From Claveliimonas sp963592205 (GTDB lineage Bacteria > Bacillota > Clostridia > Lachnospirales > Lachnospiraceae): 16,378 nucleotides of DNA. The notes below the pieces were generated by a model. The model ran no database searches. It was given only the letters and a program-made list of their open reading frames with translations, and was not told the origin of the DNA. Shown piece by piece: positions 8,799 to 14,938 of the stretch; position 1 is the first letter of the stretch; every line of letters begins with the position of its first letter. The position numbers and the translations under genes were made by a program. Location of the stretch: positions 1-16,378 of the forward strand of contig CAVAVU010000030.1 in the NCBI GenBank assembly GCA_963592205.1, written 5' to 3'.

Positions 8799-8848
8799 TT
8801 AAGAAAGGTTACTTTATTACCGATGAGGTGGTAAAGTAACCTTTTTTG
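8799..8848 (+). terminator. Strong intrinsic terminator, probably bidirectional
   Basis: AAAGGTTACTTTA (8804-8816) pairs with TAAAGTAACCTTT (8832-8844) without mismatch. Five further pairs, two of them G-T, extend the stem to 18 bp with loop GATGA (8822-8826). On plus it ends in a run of Ts. On minus the tail reads TTTCTT, so it may also end transcription of the convergent transporter pair whose stop is at 8878. Confidence 0.93.
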
Positions 8849-8877
8849 TGCAATAAGTTACGATGCAGAAATCGTGC

Positions 8878-9447
8878 TTACGATGTGATGCCGAGAACGG
8901 CTAAGCCTAATTTCATCATGCCTGCCAGCAGCATGACCCAGATAGGATTCAGTTTACATTTCTGAAGAAGGATCAGGCAGATGATAAAAATGCCGACCAG
9001 ATACCAGTTAGTATCCGCGATTTGAATCGTACCCTGACTGCCCCAGAACGCTGCGGTCAGAATTGTAATGCCAGCGGACGCGATCATGGCTACGACAGCC
9101 GGACGCAGGGAAGCAAGGATCTGCTGCATGGCAGACAGGTTGCGATATTTCATGTAGAGCCAGGCAAGAAGTGTCACGATAATGCAGGATGGGGTAATAC
9201 AGCCTAATGTAGCCACAAAGGCACCTGGAAGTCCGGCTATTTTAATGCCGACAAAAGTAGCGCCATTGACCGCAATTGGACCTGGGGTCATCTGCGAAAT
9301 GGTAATCAGATCGGTAAATTCGGTTGTGCTCAGCCAACCATGAGCGGTAACTACCTGACCCTGGATCAGCGGGAGTGCTGCATAGCCGCCGCCAAAACTG
9401 AACAGACCAATCTTCAGGAAGCTTAAAAACAGTTGAAGGTAGATCAT
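8878..9447 (-). CDS. CHR-family (chromate-type) transporter subunit, half-size, second gene
   Basis: An integral membrane protein of 189 residues with the CHR-domain signature FSFGGGYAALPLIQ (16-29) and the TPGPIAVNG motif (54-62). Full ChrA transporters have two such domains in one chain of about 400 residues; this is a short-chain single-domain form that must pair with a partner. The upstream gene encodes the partner, and the two overlap by 4 bases (ATGA), with AAGGAGG placed 8 bases before this start inside the end of the upstream gene. Chromate export is the family name, but in gut anaerobes the natural substrate is unproven. Confidence 0.9.
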   Translation of the reverse strand: MIYLQLFLSFLKIGLFSFGGGYAALPLIQGQVVTAHGWLSTTEFTDLITISQMTPGPIAVNGATFVGIKIAGLPGAFVATLGCITPSCIIVTLLAWLYMKYRNLSAMQQILASLRPAVVAMIASAGITILTAAFWGSQGTIQIADTNWYLVGIFIICLILLQKCKLNPIWVMLLAGMMKLGLAVLGITS

Positions 9448-10022
9448 ACTCTACGCCTCCTTCCTGCCAGAATAGCCCGACAGATTCCGATCAGAATGCA
9501 GACCAGGATAATGTAGATTACATTGATCTGGAACACACAGCTTGCAATAAATGCAGCAATCATGATCAGCACGGAGTCTGCACGTTTATCTCTGATGATG
9601 CCAGATGCCATATCCCAGGTGACGGAAGCAATAACAGCGCCGACGCCTGCCTGCATACCTTCCAACATCTGACTGACGATAAAACTATCACGAAAAGCAT
9701 TATAAAAAAATGAAATCACTGAGATGATCACGAATGGAGGAATCACAGTCGCAAGAATCGTAATGCCAATTCCAGGGATTCCAGCCAGCCGGTAACCGAC
9801 AACAATTGCACCATTGATCGCGATAGGACCGGGTGAGGACTGGGCAATGGCAACAAAATCCAGCATCTCATTTTCATCAATCCAGTGGTAATCATCAACG
9901 AATTTTTTCTTCATCAGGGAGACAATAACATAACCTCCGCCAAAGGTGAATGCGCTGATATACAGTGTCGACAGGAACAGGCGGAAGAGCATGTTATGTT
10001 TATCTTTTGGTTTGTTTTTCAT
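9444..10022 (-). CDS. CHR-family (chromate-type) transporter subunit, half-size, first gene
   Basis: A 192-residue membrane protein with FTFGGGYVIVSLM (25-37) and SSPGPIAING (62-71), the two CHR-domain hallmarks, and about six hydrophobic segments. The open frame extends upstream to 10118, but the extra N-terminus (CYNCCAGN and so on) is unlike the family. The ATG at 10022 has AGAGG 6 bases upstream and gives a length close to its partner (189), so I place the start there. It is presumed to form a heteromeric transporter with the next gene. The C-terminus is basic (AGRRRRV), consistent with a cytoplasmic end. Confidence 0.88.
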   Translation of the reverse strand: MKNKPKDKHNMLFRLFLSTLYISAFTFGGGYVIVSLMKKKFVDDYHWIDENEMLDFVAIAQSSPGPIAINGAIVVGYRLAGIPGIGITILATVIPPFVIISVISFFYNAFRDSFIVSQMLEGMQAGVGAVIASVTWDMASGIIRDKRADSVLIMIAAFIASCVFQINVIYIILVCILIGICRAILAGRRRRV

Positions 10023-10082
10023 AAGAAACCTCTTTGATTCATGTCTTTTAGTATTATTTCCGAAAATATTTCCAGCACAACA

Positions 10083-10088
10083 ATTATA
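10083..10088 (-). promoter_or_regulatory. Possible -10 box for the CHR transporter pair
   Basis: A perfect TATAAT on the minus strand, about 60 bases upstream of the start at 10022. The sequence about 16 bases further upstream, TTTCCT, is a poor -35 (3 of 6), so the promoter is only suggested. Confidence 0.4.
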
Positions 10089-10145
10089 ACATTTTCCCTT
10101 GAAAAGGAAAGCAGGCATGGATAAAATTGTAGTAATGGGATTTTA

Positions 10146-10226
10146 TGATGCCAGGGTCAAAAGGTCTAAATCCACATGAGCTCGCTCATAAGTGGATGAA
10201 AGACCTTGGGACCCACCCCAACATCA
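10146..10226. repeat. Interrupted palindrome upstream of the bile salt hydrolase gene
   Basis: Nested inverted arms fold the region into one long rod: TGATG/CATCA (10146-10150 with 10222-10226), GGGTC/GACCC (10154-10158 with 10210-10214), AAGGTCT/AGACCTT (10161-10167 with 10201-10207), ATCCAC/GTGGAT (10170-10175 with 10192-10197) and ATGAGC/GCTCAT (10176-10181 with 10184-10189). Only small bulges or internal loops interrupt it. No T-run follows. It resembles a dispersed intergenic palindromic repeat or a structured RNA more than a terminator. Confidence 0.75.
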
Positions 10227-10235
10227 GTTTATAAA
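10206..10235 (+). promoter_or_regulatory. bsh: Candidate promoter of the bile salt hydrolase gene
   Basis: TTGGGA (10206-10211) and TATAAA (10230-10235) are separated by 18 bases, matching 4 of 6 and 5 of 6 sigma-A consensus bases, and lie about 45 bases before the start codon. The -35 falls inside the right arm of the palindrome, so the structure could influence promoter access. This was found by eye only. Confidence 0.35.
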
Positions 10236-10280
10236 ATGAATTGAAAATCGAACATTTAGATTAAACAGGAGGAAAAAGTT

Positions 10281-11255
10281 ATGTGTACAGCAGCAACTTA
10301 TAAGACAAAAGATTTTTATATAGGACGGACATTGGATTATGAATTTTCTTATGGAGAAGAGGTCGTGGTAACACCGAGAAATTATCCGTTTTCATTCCGT
10401 TTTCAGGGTGAAATGAAGAGCCATTATGCGATGATCGGAACCGCATATGTGGCAGGCGGTTATCCGTTATACTATGATGCAGTCAATGAAAAAGGTCTTG
10501 GCATGGCAGGACTTAACTTTGTCGGAAATGCAGTATATCAGGAACCGGTAGAGGATAAAGAAAATGTAGCTCAGTTTGAATTTATTCCATGGGTACTCAG
10601 CCAGTGTGCTGCTGTAGAGGAAGTAAAAGCGCTTCTCACAAAAATGAATCTGACCGGAACGCCGTTCTGTGAGGAACTTCCGACAGCACAGTTACACTGG
10701 ATGATCGCAGACAGAGAACAGGCAATTACAGTAGAATTTGTGGAAAACGGCATGCATATCTATGATAATCAGGTAGGCGTTATGACCAACAATCCGCCAT
10801 TCGAGATGCAGATGTTTCTGCTGAATCAGTATATGAATCTGTCACCGAAACAGCCGGAGAATCATTTCGCAGAAGCACTGCCACTGGAGACTTACAGCCG
10901 TGGTATGGGAGCACTGGGACTTCCGGGAGATCTGTCTTCCACATCCCGTTTTGCGAAAGTAGCATTTACCAGAATGAACTCCATATCTGGCGATTCAGAA
11001 GAGGAAAGTGTTGGACAGTTTTTCCATATCCTGGGTTCCGTGGAACAGCAGAGAGGATGCTGTGAGGTAGAAGAAGGAAAGTATGAGATTACCATTTATA
11101 CGTCCTGCTGTAATGCAGACAAAGGTATTTACTATTATACGACTTATGAGAATCAACAGATCACGGCAGTAGATATGCACAGGGAGAATCTGGATGGAGC
11201 TGAGTTGGCAAGATATCCGATGGTGATGAAACAGCAGATCTGCTGGCAGAATTAA
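10281..11255 (+). CDS. bsh: Choloylglycine hydrolase family protein, probable bile salt hydrolase
   Basis: A cytoplasmic Ntn-hydrolase of 324 residues that cleaves the amide bond of glycine- or taurine-conjugated bile acids. The start MCTAATYKTK places the nucleophile C2 directly after the initiator Met, which must be removed. Other active-site residues are in place: R16 and D19 (GRTLD), N79 (GLNF; Asn here favours bile salt hydrolase over penicillin V acylase), N170-N171 (VMTNNP) and R223 (STSRF). PGDLSS at 215-220 is also typical. AGGAGG lies 8 bases before the ATG. The selectivity-loop position reads S206-R207-G208. There is no signal peptide. The gene is monocistronic or followed by an independent promoter, and it indicates a gut habitat. 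Confidence 0.93.
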   Translation: MCTAATYKTKDFYIGRTLDYEFSYGEEVVVTPRNYPFSFRFQGEMKSHYAMIGTAYVAGGYPLYYDAVNEKGLGMAGLNFVGNAVYQEPVEDKENVAQFEFIPWVLSQCAAVEEVKALLTKMNLTGTPFCEELPTAQLHWMIADREQAITVEFVENGMHIYDNQVGVMTNNPPFEMQMFLLNQYMNLSPKQPENHFAEALPLETYSRGMGALGLPGDLSSTSRFAKVAFTRMNSISGDSEEESVGQFFHILGSVEQQRGCCEVEEGKYEITIYTSCCNADKGIYYYTTYENQQITAVDMHRENLDGAELARYPMVMKQQICWQN

Positions 11256-11273
11256 GAAAAATAAAACAATTGG

Positions 11274-11302
11274 TTGCATAATGATACTAGTTATGTTATG
11301 AT
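11274..11302 (+). promoter_or_regulatory. Sigma-A-like promoter for the Uma2-family gene
   Basis: TTGCAT (11274-11279), a 17-base spacer and TATGAT (11297-11302) match 4 of 6 and 5 of 6 consensus bases with ideal spacing, about 30 bases upstream of the ATG at 11334. Confidence 0.65.
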
Positions 11303-11333
11303 GCGTACAAGGAAACGATACAGGAGGTACACC

Positions 11334-11984
11334 ATGACAAAAGAGGAGAATGATCAGAAAAACAGACAACCGGATAAAGTGCGCGAGGAAAGCGTATATT
11401 ATGCAGAGAAACAGAAGAAACAGGGAGAGTATACGATAGAGGATTACTATGCTCTGCCGGATGATATCAGAGCAGAACTGATAGACGGTGAGATATATGA
11501 TATGTCTGCACCGCAGGTAGTACATCAGGTATTGCTTGGAAGTTTGTTTAACCGGCTATCAGAATTTGTTAAGCAAAAGGGCAGACAGTGCCTTCCAATG
11601 GTTGCTCCTGTGGATGTACAGCTTGATATGGACGATAAGACGATGGTACAGCCCGATATTCTGGTACTTTGTGATCGTAGTAAATTAAAGAAACGGGTTA
11701 TATATGGAGCACCGGATATGATAATCGAGATATTATCGAAAAGTACCTGGAAGAAAGATGCATTTGTGAAGCTTGAAAAGTATCTGGATGCGGGCGTACG
11801 TGAATATTGGGTGGTAGACCCCGACAGGAAAAAAGTGATTGTGTATGATTTTGAATATAATCCGATGACGGTAATCTATGGGTTCGAGGAAGAGGTGCCA
11901 GTGAGGATATTCGGCGGGGAATGCGTGATAGACTTTGGTGAGATATATCGGGAAATTGAATTTATGGATGAAGTGGAAGAATGA
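11334..11984 (+). CDS. Uma2 family (DUF820) PD-(D/E)XK nuclease-like protein
   Basis: A 216-residue protein of the Uma2/DUF820 family, predicted restriction-endonuclease-fold enzymes of unknown role. After a charged N-terminal extension (1-30), the fold elements appear in order: ELIDGEIYDM with E53, H64, VQPDILVL with D108, DMIIEILSKST with E132, then K146 and GVREYWVVDPD (154-164). D108, E132 and K146 are candidates for the metal-binding PD-(D/E)XK core. The frame is open from 11274, but AGGAGGT (11322-11328) sits 5 bases before the ATG at 11334, which fixes the start. Such genes are abundant in cyanobacteria and scattered in Firmicutes. It has its own promoter. Confidence 0.85.
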   Translation: MTKEENDQKNRQPDKVREESVYYAEKQKKQGEYTIEDYYALPDDIRAELIDGEIYDMSAPQVVHQVLLGSLFNRLSEFVKQKGRQCLPMVAPVDVQLDMDDKTMVQPDILVLCDRSKLKKRVIYGAPDMIIEILSKSTWKKDAFVKLEKYLDAGVREYWVVDPDRKKVIVYDFEYNPMTVIYGFEEEVPVRIFGGECVIDFGEIYREIEFMDEVEE

Positions 11985-12043
11985 TGGGGAGAGTATAAGA
12001 ATAAATATAGTATACTTTGATAAAAAGTGAAGGGAGTGTTTGC

Positions 12044-12127
12044 ATGGAGAGATCGAAAAAAGAAATAGAAGCAGGCGCAAGAGTGTTTGGACAAGCGGTC
12101 CATACTTTAGGTATTGTGGGAATATAA
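12044..12127 (+). CDS. Possible small protein, 27 residues
   Basis: A short frame begins MERSKKEIEAGARVFGQAVH and ends GIVGI at a TAA. GGGAGTG precedes the ATG by about 5 bases, and a good terminator starts 11 bases after the stop, so the unit SD-ORF-terminator is well formed. The peptide has a charged first third and a hydrophobic end. It may be a real small protein downstream of the Uma2-family gene (59 bases away) or the start of an eroded longer gene. I do not recognise it. Confidence 0.4.
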   Translation: MERSKKEIEAGARVFGQAVHTLGIVGI

Positions 12128-12137
12128 GAAGTAAAAA

Positions 12138-12186
12138 AGGTGGGATGCGGTGGTTGATTATAAACCACTGCGTCTCATTTCTTTTA
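12138..12186 (+). terminator. Terminator after the Uma2-family gene and small ORF
   Basis: 12141-12155 pairs with 12163-12177 over 15 positions, with a few G-T pairs (core GCGGTGGTT with AACCACTGC), loop of 7 bases, followed by TTTCTTTT. This is a convincing intrinsic terminator on plus. Confidence 0.82.
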
Positions 12187-12246
12187 AGCGTGGTTTTGAA
12201 TGATATGTTCGGCAATTGAATCCTGTTTTAGTAGGGAGTATGATAG

Positions 12247-12372
12247 ATGCTCAGTTTCCGAGAAGGAAAGATACTGAAAATAGTGTCGCTACAAAAAGCT
12301 GACTTATACATTGATATTATATGCATAACTCAAAATAAAATTGTTAAAAATAGAAAAGAGGGCAATATATAA
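12247..12372 (+). CDS. Possible small protein, 41 residues
   Basis: A frame starting MLSFREGKILKIVSL and ending NRKEGNI has GGGAG 8 bases before its ATG. The middle is hydrophobic (LYIDIICI) and the ends are basic. No homologue is recognised. The surrounding 12190-12480 is AT-rich, so a frame of this length can arise by chance. The stretch otherwise holds only the promoter at 12403-12431. Confidence 0.25.
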   Translation: MLSFREGKILKIVSLQKADLYIDIICITQNKIVKNRKEGNI

Positions 12373-12402
12373 CGAAAAATTCTCTAAATAGACAAATTTA
12401 TA

Positions 12403-12431
12403 TTGACCGCAGGGAGGGCAAAACATATAAT
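12403..12431 (+). promoter_or_regulatory. Near-consensus sigma-A promoter facing the IS element
   Basis: TTGACC (12403-12408), exactly 17 bases, then TATAAT (12426-12431): 5 of 6 and 6 of 6 consensus matches, the best promoter seen in the window. It points right, but the next gene on plus is the aldo/keto reductase at 14060, beyond the oppositely oriented insertion element. It probably served that operon before the insertion. Confidence 0.75.
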
Positions 12432-12503
12432 AAAGTCTGCAAATAAAAAGTCAAGCAGAAATTAATGAACTTTGAAAAATTTATACAGGTTGAACGTAAG
12501 ACA

Positions 12504-12534
12504 CGAAAATAAGACCACCGCGATGCGCTGGTCT
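12504..12534 (-). terminator. Transposase terminator in the downstream end of the IS
   Basis: On the minus strand AGACCA-CGC pairs with GCG-TGGTCT (12512-12534, one C-C or G-G mismatch, 3-base loop), followed by TATTTTC. It starts about 20 bases after the transposase stop and would end its transcript. Confidence 0.65.
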
Positions 12535-12555
12535 GGTAGAAATTGAAAAGCGATA

Positions 12556-13773
12556 TTAGATGGTTTCATTATTCGACAAGTTGGATAGATATTCTCTTAC
12601 CCGTCCGTAATAAATTCGAAGAAACTTGTTTGCTCCGGCAGTCATGTAAACATAATAAGGTTTGCCTTCAGATCGTTTTTTGTCCATAAAGGTATAAACA
12701 GGATCATCCACAGGAGATCGTTTGATAAGACTGTCCATGATCTGAAAAAGGGTTTTGCGCAGGTATGGAGAACCTTTCTTTGAGGTTCGCACACTGTTTT
12801 GTATGCGCTTTCCAGAATCATTCTTTCCAGGATCAACGCCTGCAAAGGCAGTAAGGGCTTCCCGGTGTGTAAAACGGGTAACATCTCCAATCTCAGCGAT
12901 AAGCTGCGGACCAAGGGTAGCCGCGACACCGTTCATATCCATGACAACCGGATATTCCGGAAGTGTGGATGCAAGCTCATTCATTTTTGAACGGAGCGAT
13001 TCTACCGTTTTTGAAGCAGTGTTTAGTAATGCTACTGCCTGCCATATCAACATTTTTGTGACATCATCCTTTGGAAATACGGCAATCAGGTCAGAGGAAA
13101 TCTGATAAATTTTCGCGGCTTTCTCTGCACTGAAGTTATAGTTTTTCCGTTTGCACCAATTCTGGTAATGCTCTGTAAAGGCATTTAATGACTTGGAACG
13201 AACACAATCGACATGCCAGTAGGTATGGATGAAATCTACCCATTTCTGGCTGCCGTTACTGCGGGCAGGGCTGTCAAAGAAATCATTGGCTCCCGGATAG
13301 GTCTGGTCGATAAGTGCAATGAGATTGTTTTTCATTGCAGTTTTCTGAGCCATATAGAATCCAAATTGTCGATTCATAGTTTTTAGTTGGTTGCGTGTTT
13401 TATCCATGTTTCCATATTGCTTCAGTTTGGTCCATCGGTCAAGAGTATAACGTGCGATTTTTTTAGAATCCGCTTTATCAGTCTTGGGTGTGCGGAGGGA
13501 ATCATCGCCGAAATCTCTGATCAGGATAGGATTTACAGCACTGACAAAGATACCGGCATCAGAAAGCCATGTAGCAACCGGTTCATAGTATCTGCCGGTA
13601 TGTTCCATGCAGACCTTGGTTTCGCCTTCAAGGCTTTTGATCTGTTTGATCAGGTTGTTTATGGCAGACAGGGTGTGAGGAATATCACTGGGTGGCATAA
13701 TAACCACATCTCCCGGTTTTCGGATAGTGACAGTACTTTTTCCTTTGGAAATATCAATACCAACAGCGTTCAT
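12556..13773 (-). CDS. IS110 family transposase (DEDD, RuvC-like)
   Basis: A 405-residue RNA-guided recombinase of the IS110 family. The N-terminal RuvC-like domain has the DEDD set: D7 (GIDISKG), E57 (CMEHTGRYYEP), D99 and D102 (TDKADSKKIARY). Spacing between these residues closely follows the characterised IS621 enzyme. A longer middle region follows (about 120-275), then the C-terminal Tnp domain with GVAATLGPQLIAEIGDVTRF, FAGVDP and NDSGKR, where S320 is the probable catalytic serine, and SKKGSPYLRK. The open frame reaches 13803, but AAAGGAG is 8 bases before the ATG at 13773 and MNAVGIDIS is the typical family start. No frameshift is seen, so it may be active. Confidence 0.95.
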   Translation of the reverse strand: MNAVGIDISKGKSTVTIRKPGDVVIMPPSDIPHTLSAINNLIKQIKSLEGETKVCMEHTGRYYEPVATWLSDAGIFVSAVNPILIRDFGDDSLRTPKTDKADSKKIARYTLDRWTKLKQYGNMDKTRNQLKTMNRQFGFYMAQKTAMKNNLIALIDQTYPGANDFFDSPARSNGSQKWVDFIHTYWHVDCVRSKSLNAFTEHYQNWCKRKNYNFSAEKAAKIYQISSDLIAVFPKDDVTKMLIWQAVALLNTASKTVESLRSKMNELASTLPEYPVVMDMNGVAATLGPQLIAEIGDVTRFTHREALTAFAGVDPGKNDSGKRIQNSVRTSKKGSPYLRKTLFQIMDSLIKRSPVDDPVYTFMDKKRSEGKPYYVYMTAGANKFLRIYYGRVREYLSNLSNNETI

Positions 13774-13799
13774 AACAGATACTCCTTTGTAATGTATTA

Positions 13800-13972
13800 G
13801 CAATGGTCAATACCAGTTTTCTCATTGCCTATTCAATCTACTGGGGAGTTCACACGAACGCATTAAGGTTCAACCTGCGTAAAACGAATGCTGCGGAAGA
13901 GTGGCTGGTTGGCTGACTTTATTACGGACGTAAGGTCCTGAGAGAAGGAGGCCAGACCTATTGCTCCACTCA
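13800..13972 (-). ncRNA. Candidate IS110 bridge RNA
   Basis: The transposase upstream region on the minus strand contains several nested hairpins. CCACTC/GAGTGG (13966-13971 with 13899-13904) encloses AGGTC/GACCT (13933-13937 with 13955-13959). Then ACGCA/TGCGT (13858-13862 with 13876-13880) has a 13-base loop, and GCAATG/CATTGC (13800-13805 with 13823-13828) has a 17-base loop. IS110-group elements encode a bridge RNA of roughly this size here, with loops that pair to donor and target DNA. The 13863-13875 loop is complementary to the other element end. A TAGAAT just upstream could be a -10 box. RNA ends are not determined. Confidence 0.55.
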
Positions 13973-13997
13973 TTCTAACAGCTTAAGCAACAAGATG

Positions 13998-14026
13998 GAT
14001 AATTCCTTACTGGCTGTAAGGGATAT
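13998..14026. repeat. Hairpin in the leader of the aldo/keto reductase gene
   Basis: CCTTAC (14005-14010) and GTAAGG (14016-14021) form a stem with loop TGGCT, extendable to about 9 bp. It lies just outside the proposed right end of the insertion element and so probably belongs to the original leader. No T-run follows. Confidence 0.4.
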
Positions 14027-14059
14027 TAACCATAAATATATTGTAGTAGGAGAAGGAAT

Positions 14060-14926
14060 ATGAAAGCAACAGACACAATCACATTGAATAATGGAACGAA
14101 AATGCCGTTAATCGGTTACGGAGTCTTCCGTATGACGGACGAAAAAGAATGCGAAGAGGCAGTATATCAGGCAATCCAGGCAGGATACCGTCTGATCGAT
14201 ACGGCAGCAGCATATGAAAATGAAGCTGCGGTAGGCAGGGCAATCAAACGAAGCGGAATCGCGAGAGAAGAACTGTTTGTTACGACCAAGTTATGGATCA
14301 CGGATACAAGTTATGAGAAAGCGAAAGATGCATTGAAACGCTCGCTGGACAGACTTGGACTGGACTATGTGGATCTGTATCTGATCCATCAGCCGTTTAA
14401 CGATTACTATGGCGCATGGCGTGCAATGGAAGAGTTATATGAAGAAGGTAAAGTAAAGGCAATCGGTGTAGACAATTTCAAACAGGACAGACTGGCTGAT
14501 TTTCTGTTTTTCCAGAAGGTAAAACCGGCAGTCAATATGATCGAATGTAATGCATTCTTCCAGCGTGAAGACGAACTTAAATATATGCAGGAGCAGAACA
14601 TTCAGATGCAGGCGTGGTCTCCGTTAGCGGCTGGAGCTGGAAAAGTCTTTGAGAATAAACTGCTGTGCCAGATTGCCGAGGAACATCAGAAATCCGTGGC
14701 ACAGGTCGTGATCCGCTGGCTGATGCAGAGAGGTATCGTACCGGTTGTAAAATCTGCGAACCCAGTACGTATGGCTCAGAATCTGGATGTATTTGACTTT
14801 GAACTTTCCGAATATGAGATGACGCAAATCGCACTGCTCGATACCGGACACAGCTGTTTTGGAGAGCGGAATACAGCGGCGCAGGTACAGGGATTCCTTG
14901 AGGCAGCATTGGAATATCAGGTATAA
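14060..14926 (+). CDS. Aldo/keto reductase
   Basis: A 288-residue NADPH-type aldo/keto reductase with an (alpha/beta)8 barrel. The catalytic tetrad is complete: D47 (RLIDTAAAY), Y52, K77 (VTTKLW) and H110 (LYLIHQP). Other family marks are KAIGVDNF at 133-140, where most relatives have GVSNF, and PVVKSANPVRMAQN near 233-246 for cofactor phosphate binding. The length is typical of the 2,5-diketogluconate reductase-like clade; the true substrate is unknown. The start has GGAGAAGG just upstream. It forms an operon with the alcohol dehydrogenase 12 bases downstream. Its native promoter appears to be cut off by the insertion element. Confidence 0.93.
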   Translation: MKATDTITLNNGTKMPLIGYGVFRMTDEKECEEAVYQAIQAGYRLIDTAAAYENEAAVGRAIKRSGIAREELFVTTKLWITDTSYEKAKDALKRSLDRLGLDYVDLYLIHQPFNDYYGAWRAMEELYEEGKVKAIGVDNFKQDRLADFLFFQKVKPAVNMIECNAFFQREDELKYMQEQNIQMQAWSPLAAGAGKVFENKLLCQIAEEHQKSVAQVVIRWLMQRGIVPVVKSANPVRMAQNLDVFDFELSEYEMTQIALLDTGHSCFGERNTAAQVQGFLEAALEYQV

Positions 14927-14938
14927 AGGAGAATCAGA

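Larger units (their letters stand above)
12487..13994 (-). mobile_element. IS110-family insertion sequence, boundaries approximate
   Basis: An element of about 1.5 kb comprising the DEDD transposase, a short downstream end with a terminator, and about 220 bases of structured non-coding DNA upstream of the transposase, the arrangement of the IS110 group rather than IS1111. The family makes no target-site duplication beyond a shared core dinucleotide, typically CT. I set the ends at AG (CT on minus) at 12487-12488 and 13993-13994; AG at 13980-13981 is an alternative for the right end. The transposase frame is intact. A 13-base inverted repeat (12602-12614 with 13918-13930) and a 10-base one (12486-12495 with 13868-13877) link the two ends. 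Confidence 0.8.

Noticed and set aside
10023..10118. N-terminal extension of the first CHR transporter gene
   Set aside because: No ribosome site at 10118, sequence unlike the family, and the ATG at 10022 has a good site and gives the expected length.
11334..12127. Uma2-family gene plus small ORF as a toxin-antitoxin pair
   Set aside because: Order, sizes and spacing do not match a known system, and the small ORF itself is uncertain.
13881..13972. Riboswitch in the leader of the aldo/keto reductase gene on the plus strand
   Set aside because: The hairpins fit no riboswitch consensus I know and lie inside the IS element upstream of its transposase, so an element-encoded RNA on minus is more likely.
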